In this document: one piece after another, positions 59,270 to 64,000 of the stretch
Position numbering within the stretch: the first letter of the stretch is position 1
Layout: the number at the start of each line of letters is the position of its first letter
Assembly (NCBI GenBank): GCA_030765065.1
Contig: CM060981.1
Span: forward strand, 229,469,152-229,533,151
Origin: Deroplatys truncata
Lineage: Eukaryota > Arthropoda > Insecta > Mantodea > Mantidae
DNA length: 64,000 nucleotides
Direction of reading: 5' to 3'
Position numbers and translations under genes: made by a program
The notes under the pieces: model-generated
What the model saw: only the letters and a program-made list of their open reading frames with translations
The model's database searches: none
Told to the model about the DNA's origin: nothing

Positions 59270-60540
59270 TCAAAACGTGAAATAAAAGGCTGCATTGAGC
59301 GGATGAATCCGGACTTTATCAGCTTCCACTGTTCCTGTCTCAAGAAGCCAAACCATTCCATCCTCTTTGCTACATTGTCGACATTCCGTTTAAAGATTCA
59401 GTGTAAGGTTCCCGTTACCAACCTAACCACACAGCGTTGGAGGGCCGTATTCTGGAAGCGAAATTCCAGGCGCTGCAGTTCCGCAAGGCATGGCGGGGCC
59501 CCGGTTGGCACCATCTGGATATGTGGTCCTGAGCACCATCCAGATGTCATCAACCTGCCGACAGAAGGCAATCCGGTGCTCCAAGGTATCAAGTCCTGAG
59601 CAGATGCACACTGATTGGACTGTGTTCTTCCATGTCCCCAGAGCTTTTCTGCCGTCGGTATGATCTTGTTTAAGATTTCATAGGTCGTCTCTTGCCAATC
59701 AGTTGGAACATATTTGCAGAATACCTTCTGCCAGATAATCTTCTATCTTCGACTATGCTTCCCTTCAATCCTAGGAGTAAAAGGAAACAAAGCTAACAGG
59801 TGATATTGGCTCCGGGTACACTCGAACGTGGAGATCTCATCGCTGGTATCCAGCATGTGCTGAAGATGATGAACAATTTGCTGGAATCCTGGGAGTACCA
59901 CATGCGGATTATTAACTTGTTCCTCCCAGAACTTTTTGTCGATAGAAGAACCATTTCCACACAAGGACCGGACGGCAGTCTTCCCCAATAAGGTCATACA
60001 TTTCTTTTCGATGTCAACTAATCCACATCCGCCTTTAGAGGGTGGCAAGCGTGGTTGAGGTCTGCTCACCCGATACACCTTACCAGACCATTAAAAGAAA
60101 CCGATGAGTTGCTCTAGTTTTTGTGCGTCATGTTTCGTAATCGGCAGAATCTGTGCTAGGTACCAAAGTTGGCTGAGGCCATAGGTATGTATGTACCAAA
60201 TGCGCTGCAGTAAAATTCAGATTCCGTGTCCTTTCAATCGATAAAAAGATATCTTAAGTGGTTGATCCTCTCTCGCCAATTAAAAACAATTGTTTCGTCC
60301 ATATTTCCCAGGAAGGAAATACCAAGTATCCTTGTAGTAGTGACACGTTGCATTCCCAAGGTATCAATTGGCCCTGGCCAGCTTGGCGGTGAGAGTCCAA
60401 GTTTGGCAGCCGTATAAGAGACTTCGATTACCTTAAGTTGTATTAATTGCTCTGGTCCTGCCAGGCGGACTCTTTGTCGATGGGTCGTTCATCGCCCTCT
60501 CTAGGCAGCTCCAGCATTGGGACGAGTATTAGAGCCTGGA
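59270..60540 (-). pseudogene. LINE reverse-transcriptase C-terminal region, decayed
   Basis: Read on the minus strand across frames: GISFLGNMDETIVFNWRERI (about 60250-60330), a YGLSQLWYLAQILPITKHDA block (about 60127-60188), GFFWWSGKVYRVSRPQPRLP (about 60040-60100) and SKGGCGLVDIEKKCMTLLGK (about 59975-60040). Then, near 59560-59610, CSGLDTLEHRIAFC, a zinc-knuckle-like end. This order is the thumb and C-terminal part of a non-LTR retrotransposon polyprotein, L1/Tx1- or I-like. The catalytic palm is not present. Frameshifts separate the blocks. Confidence 0.7.
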
Positions 60541-61217
60541 ATGTTAAACCTCATGTGCCACTCTGTAGCCTATCTGCCTGTAGCCTCGTGTGGTTCCTTC
60601 ACCTTATCCTTGCCCTTGGGGAGTGGTACTACAATACATCAATGTAGGTCGCAGTGCGCAAGGTGTTCCCCTTCGTTGTATAACATAATGTTACATGCTG
60701 GGTAGATGGCCTAAAAGTTCACATGAAAATTAAATTAATTTTGAGTACCCAGCACGTACGTAGCTTGAGGGGACGTTAAGAGAAAGGCGTGGGTTTTCAC
60801 TGCACAAATTCCATAACACAAATCTACTCACACATTCCTTGCTTTATTTCCTAACTGTTTGGGGTTCCTATATTAATAAAAATGGCTGGTGGGAAGAGAT
60901 GTCCACCCATCCAAAGTTTGGTTTACACACTCGGTCCGTTTCTCACGGAATCCTGAGACAGACGCTACCCCCACTACTCGTGGCTAGCAAAGCTACCAGC
61001 CAAGAGTGGCGTAAACAACAATGTGTCTGGTAATGACAATGCTGAGCAGTAATGTAACCCTCCCAAATTATTAATACGCCACAATATAGCTGTGAACACC
61101 TTCACATTTCTTATGAGCTGGTGGAAGTATTGTTTCAGTTATCTGTACTACCATCATAATTGAAACCATTATTTTGAAGATACGTGTTGAGACAAGCACG
61201 AATTCGATAGAAAACAA
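60541..61217. other. Unassigned sequence, possible LTR-3 fragment at the right
   Basis: 60770-61077 ends TTATTAATACGCCACA then ATATAG, resembling the end of 10107-10508. It shares TCTGGTAATGACAAT-like sequence just before. No target duplication was found, so the nature of this repeat is open. Confidence 0.3.
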
Positions 61218-61978
61218 ATCTGATGTGTTACACTCACATGACTCTACTCTTGTACAAACTATTTTCACAAACGCTTATTCTCCAGCTACTACATGTTAAT
61301 CGAGATAAACATTTGCAGAAACCATCTTACCAACTTTCTTATAGGTGGAAGAGGAATGTGGTAGGATTTAAGCGATAGTCAAATCTTTTAAGAGCTGGTT
61401 ACAAGTATTGGAAAATTCAAACAAATAACAAGGAATGTTTTGGAAATGGATCACTGGACTAAAAAAATGCATGTGACATAAATTGTGTGTTTTAACGAGA
61501 TCTGCTTTTTTGTGCAGTAAAATTTTGTCTATCTCTTACAGTTTACCAGTTATGCAAATGACATTCATAATGAAGAGAACTTTTGGGAGATCGCCGGAAA
61601 ATTCAAGATATACATTTCTTTTGTCGTGAAATATCTTAAATAGATAATATTTTAATCAAATTTGTTAGAGCCATTTTTAAAAAAATAAAAAACTTTGAAA
61701 AATGTTCCATGCAAAGGGTAGTCTGGTGTGGGGGGATTTTCTTGAAAGTCTTTGTGTCGCATCCCTAGAAGATACTACACTCTAATAACAAGTATTTATC
61801 CGACTTTTCGTTTTTGAGTTATGCTTTTCACAGGCACACACACGGACTTGTTTCCAAAAATGCTTTGTTTGGATTCAGGGCACCTCAAAATATGTATTTC
61901 CGGTGAAATCTCGATATGGAATTTTTGGGTGGAATGCAGTACCTAGCCCACTTACTATATGTAGTAGGGATAGTAATA
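61218..61978 (+). repeat. R900 copy, group A with internal deletion
   Basis: It begins TCTGATGTGTTACACTCACA and ends CTATATGTAGTAGGGATAGT. It lacks the block between AAGAGCTGGTT and ACAAGTATTGG that other copies have, and keeps a short CACACACAC run. Confidence 0.83.
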
Positions 61979-62019
61979 ACTTTATAAGTTAAATGTTTGT
62001 GGAATCGTTATGAAACGGT

Positions 62020-62370
62020 AATGTTTAGAGAAAGTTGTGTGATTGTGCACATAGGATATGTTAATTAGGATCTTTCTAAACTTTTATCTCGTAAGACTTC
62101 GCTTATTGATAATGTTCGTGGATAACCTCCATCAGATTAAGCAGGATTTTTTCATGATTTTTGTTTCCCCTACTACTCACCTATAGCAAGTATATAAGGT
62201 ATTGTATTTCACTCAAAAAGTCGATATCGATGTTTCACGGTAAATACATGTTTTGAATCTTTCTGAGCTCAAAAGCAGAATTTTTATTTTATCTACTACT
62301 TATAGTAAAATTCTATGTCAAGATTTCACTGGAAATATGTGTTCTGAAGCCCCTTGAATACAAAACAGAA
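62020..62370 (-). repeat. R900 end fragments, reverse
   Basis: 62020-62060 resembles the reversed 5' end (TTTAGAGAAAGTTGTGTGAT). 62165-62280 and 62282-62365 each resemble the reversed 3' end block (TCGATATCGATGTTTCACGG and GTCAAGATTTCACTGGAAAT). Three separate scraps lie side by side. Confidence 0.5.
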
Positions 62371-62371
62371 A

Positions 62372-62597
62372 TTCTGATGTGATACACTCACATGACTTTC
62401 TCTACTTTTGTACAAACTATTTTTACAAACACTTATTCTCCATATGCTTCATGTTAATCGAGATATCGAGATGTTAATCTTATTGGTAATTTTCTTGTAG
62501 ACGCAAGGGGAATTGGTAGGCTTTAAGCGATAGTCAAATATTTTAAGAGCTGGTTGCTATGTGGAGTATTCCATTCTCTTTGCACTAACAGGACATA
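62372..62597 (+). repeat. R900 5' fragment, group A
   Basis: First 225 bp of the repeat, from TTCTGATGTGATACACTCAC to GCACTAACAGGACATAAAAA, where a full copy begins. Confidence 0.8.
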
Positions 62598-63479
62598 AAA
62601 AATCTGATGTGTTACACTCACATGACTTTCTCTACTCTTGTACAATCTAATTTTACAAACGCCTATTCTCCATATGCTTCATGTTAATCGAGATATCGAG
62701 ATGTCAATCTTATTGGTAATTTTCTTGTAGATGCAAGGGGAATATGGTAGCTTTTAAGCGATAGTCAAATATTTTAACGCTGGTTGCTATGTGGCGAATT
62801 CCATTCTCTTTGCATGTTCAGGACATAAAAAAATGAATAACGAATTTGAGAAAAAGTATAAGTATTGGAAAATTTAAGGAAATAACAAGCAATATCTCGA
62901 AAACGGTTCACTCAACAAAAGAAACGTATATGACATAAGTTGTGTATTTTAACGCGATCTACATTTTTTGTGTAGTAAAATTTTGTCTATCTCTTATGGT
63001 TTACCAGTTATGCAAAAGTCGTTCACAATGAAGAATATTTTTGGAGACATTCCCAGAAAATTCGAGATATACATTTTATTTGTCATGACAATATCTTAAA
63101 CATATGATATTTTAATCAAAATCGTTAGAGCCGTTTTTGAGAAAATTAAAATTTTCGAAAAATGTTCCATGTAAAGGGTAGTCTGGGGTGGGGGGATTTT
63201 CTTGAAAACCTTCGTGTCGCATCTCTGGAAGATACTGAACGTAAATACCAAGTTTGGTGTTTATCCGACTGTTCGTTTTTGAGTTATGCTGTTCACAGAC
63301 ACACAGACACACAGACACACAGACACACAGACAGACACACACACGGACATGTTTCCAAAAATGCTTTTTTTGGATTCAGTGATTCTCAAAACATGTATTT
63401 CCGGTGAAATCTCGGTATCGAATTTTTGGGTGGAATGCAATACTTCCCCTACTTACTATACGTAGTAGAGAAAGTAAAA
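62598..63479 (+). repeat. R900 full-length copy, group A
   Basis: A clean copy from ATCTGATGTGTTACACTCAC to ACTATACGTAGTAGAGAAAG then TAAAAA. It carries (CACACAGA)n at 63297-63340. This copy is a good reference for the family. Confidence 0.92.
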
Positions 63480-63971
63480 ATGAATAACGAATTTCAGAAA
63501 AAGTATAAGTAAAATTTAAGGATTAACAAGCAATATCTCGAAAATGGTTCACCCAACAACAAAAATGTAGATGACATAAATTGTGTATTTTAACGCGCTC
63601 TACATTTTTTGTGTAGTAAAATTTTGTCTATCCCTTATGGTTTACCAGTTATGCAAAAGTCGTTCACAATGAAGAATACTTTTGGAGACATTCCCAGAAA
63701 ATTCAAGGTATACATTTTATTTGTCACGAAAGTATCTTAAATATATAATATTTTAATCAAGATCGTTAGAGCCATTTTTGAGAAAATTAAAATTTTCGAA
63801 AAATGTTCCATGTAAAGGGTACTCTGGGTTGGGGGACTTTCTTGAAAACCTTCGTGTCGCATTTTTGCAAGATACTGAACCTAAATGCCAAGTTTGGTGT
63901 TTTGCCGACTGTTCGTTTCTGAGTTATGCTGTTCAGACACACACGCTATACGTAGTAGAGAAAGTAAAAAC
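63480..63971 (+). repeat. R900 5'-truncated copy, group A
   Basis: Joins the previous copy at its terminal A run and starts inside the repeat at TGAATAACGAATTTCAG. It runs to a deletion near the CA site and then to the terminal CTATACGTAGTAGAGAAAGT. From 63972 to the window edge the bases look like the start of a reverse fragment (TTTTTAGAAAAAGGACCGTG). Confidence 0.85.
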
Positions 63972-64000
63972 ATTTTTAGAAAAAGGACCGTGTTTGTGTG

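Noticed and set aside
59264-59599. 111-codon plus-strand open frame as a gene
   Set aside because: It is antisense to a LINE C-terminal remnant with recognisable CSGLDTLEHRIAFC on the minus strand.
62598-63971. CRISPR-like array
   Set aside because: Units are about 0.9 kb transposon-like copies and microsatellites, not short repeats with unique spacers, and the setting is eukaryotic.

Overview
This window looks like AT-rich, repeat-dense DNA from the nuclear genome of an insect, probably one with a large genome. The evidence is an immunoglobulin-domain exon with consensus splice sites and the mix of transposable elements: an R1-type LINE, mariner transposases with an arthropod DUF4817-type head, tRNA-derived SINEs, a Ty3/gypsy element and solo LTRs. 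I see no bacterial operon, CRISPR array, intact RNA gene or complete host gene. The species cannot be fixed from sequence alone.

The only convincing host coding sequence is one phase 1-1 Ig exon at 35694-36005 (+), resembling sidestep-type insect cell-surface proteins. Much of the window may be intron of that gene, but I found no second exon.

The dominant component is an interspersed repeat of about 0.9 kb that I cannot assign to a known class (working label R900). It is present as more than twenty full, broken or nested copies on both strands, in a well-conserved group (A) and a more diverged group (B). Copies are at 20-2717, 11235-15967, 20994-26705, 29277-30010, 37080-39096, 41033-49184 (split), 50488-51375 and 56265-64000.

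Other elements are inserted in or between R900 copies. A 7.4 kb Ty3/gypsy element (41539-48977, minus) with nearly identical LTRs sits inside one copy. A mariner element (37540-38748) sits inside another, and tRNA-derived SINEs (SINE-S) sit inside two more. Five well-bounded solo LTRs of two related families (LTR-1 at 3807, 31226 and 39731; LTR-2 at 52285 and 55225), plus an internally deleted LTR-2 at 28630, have matching 4- or 5-bp target duplications. One LTR-1 splits an old mariner transposase gene at 3622-5630. Decayed LINE coding remnants lie at 6735-8650 (R1-like), 26930-27600 (RNase H end), 58640-59080 and 59270-60540. Four SINE-V copies, an SINE-L pair, two further SINE fragments, a mariner-type MITE and several microsatellites complete the picture.

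The parts do not form a pathway. They record successive insertions: R900 and mariner first, then LTRs and SINEs, with the gypsy element among the youngest. The best candidates for something undescribed are R900 itself and the variable 36-bp repeat array inside LTR-1.
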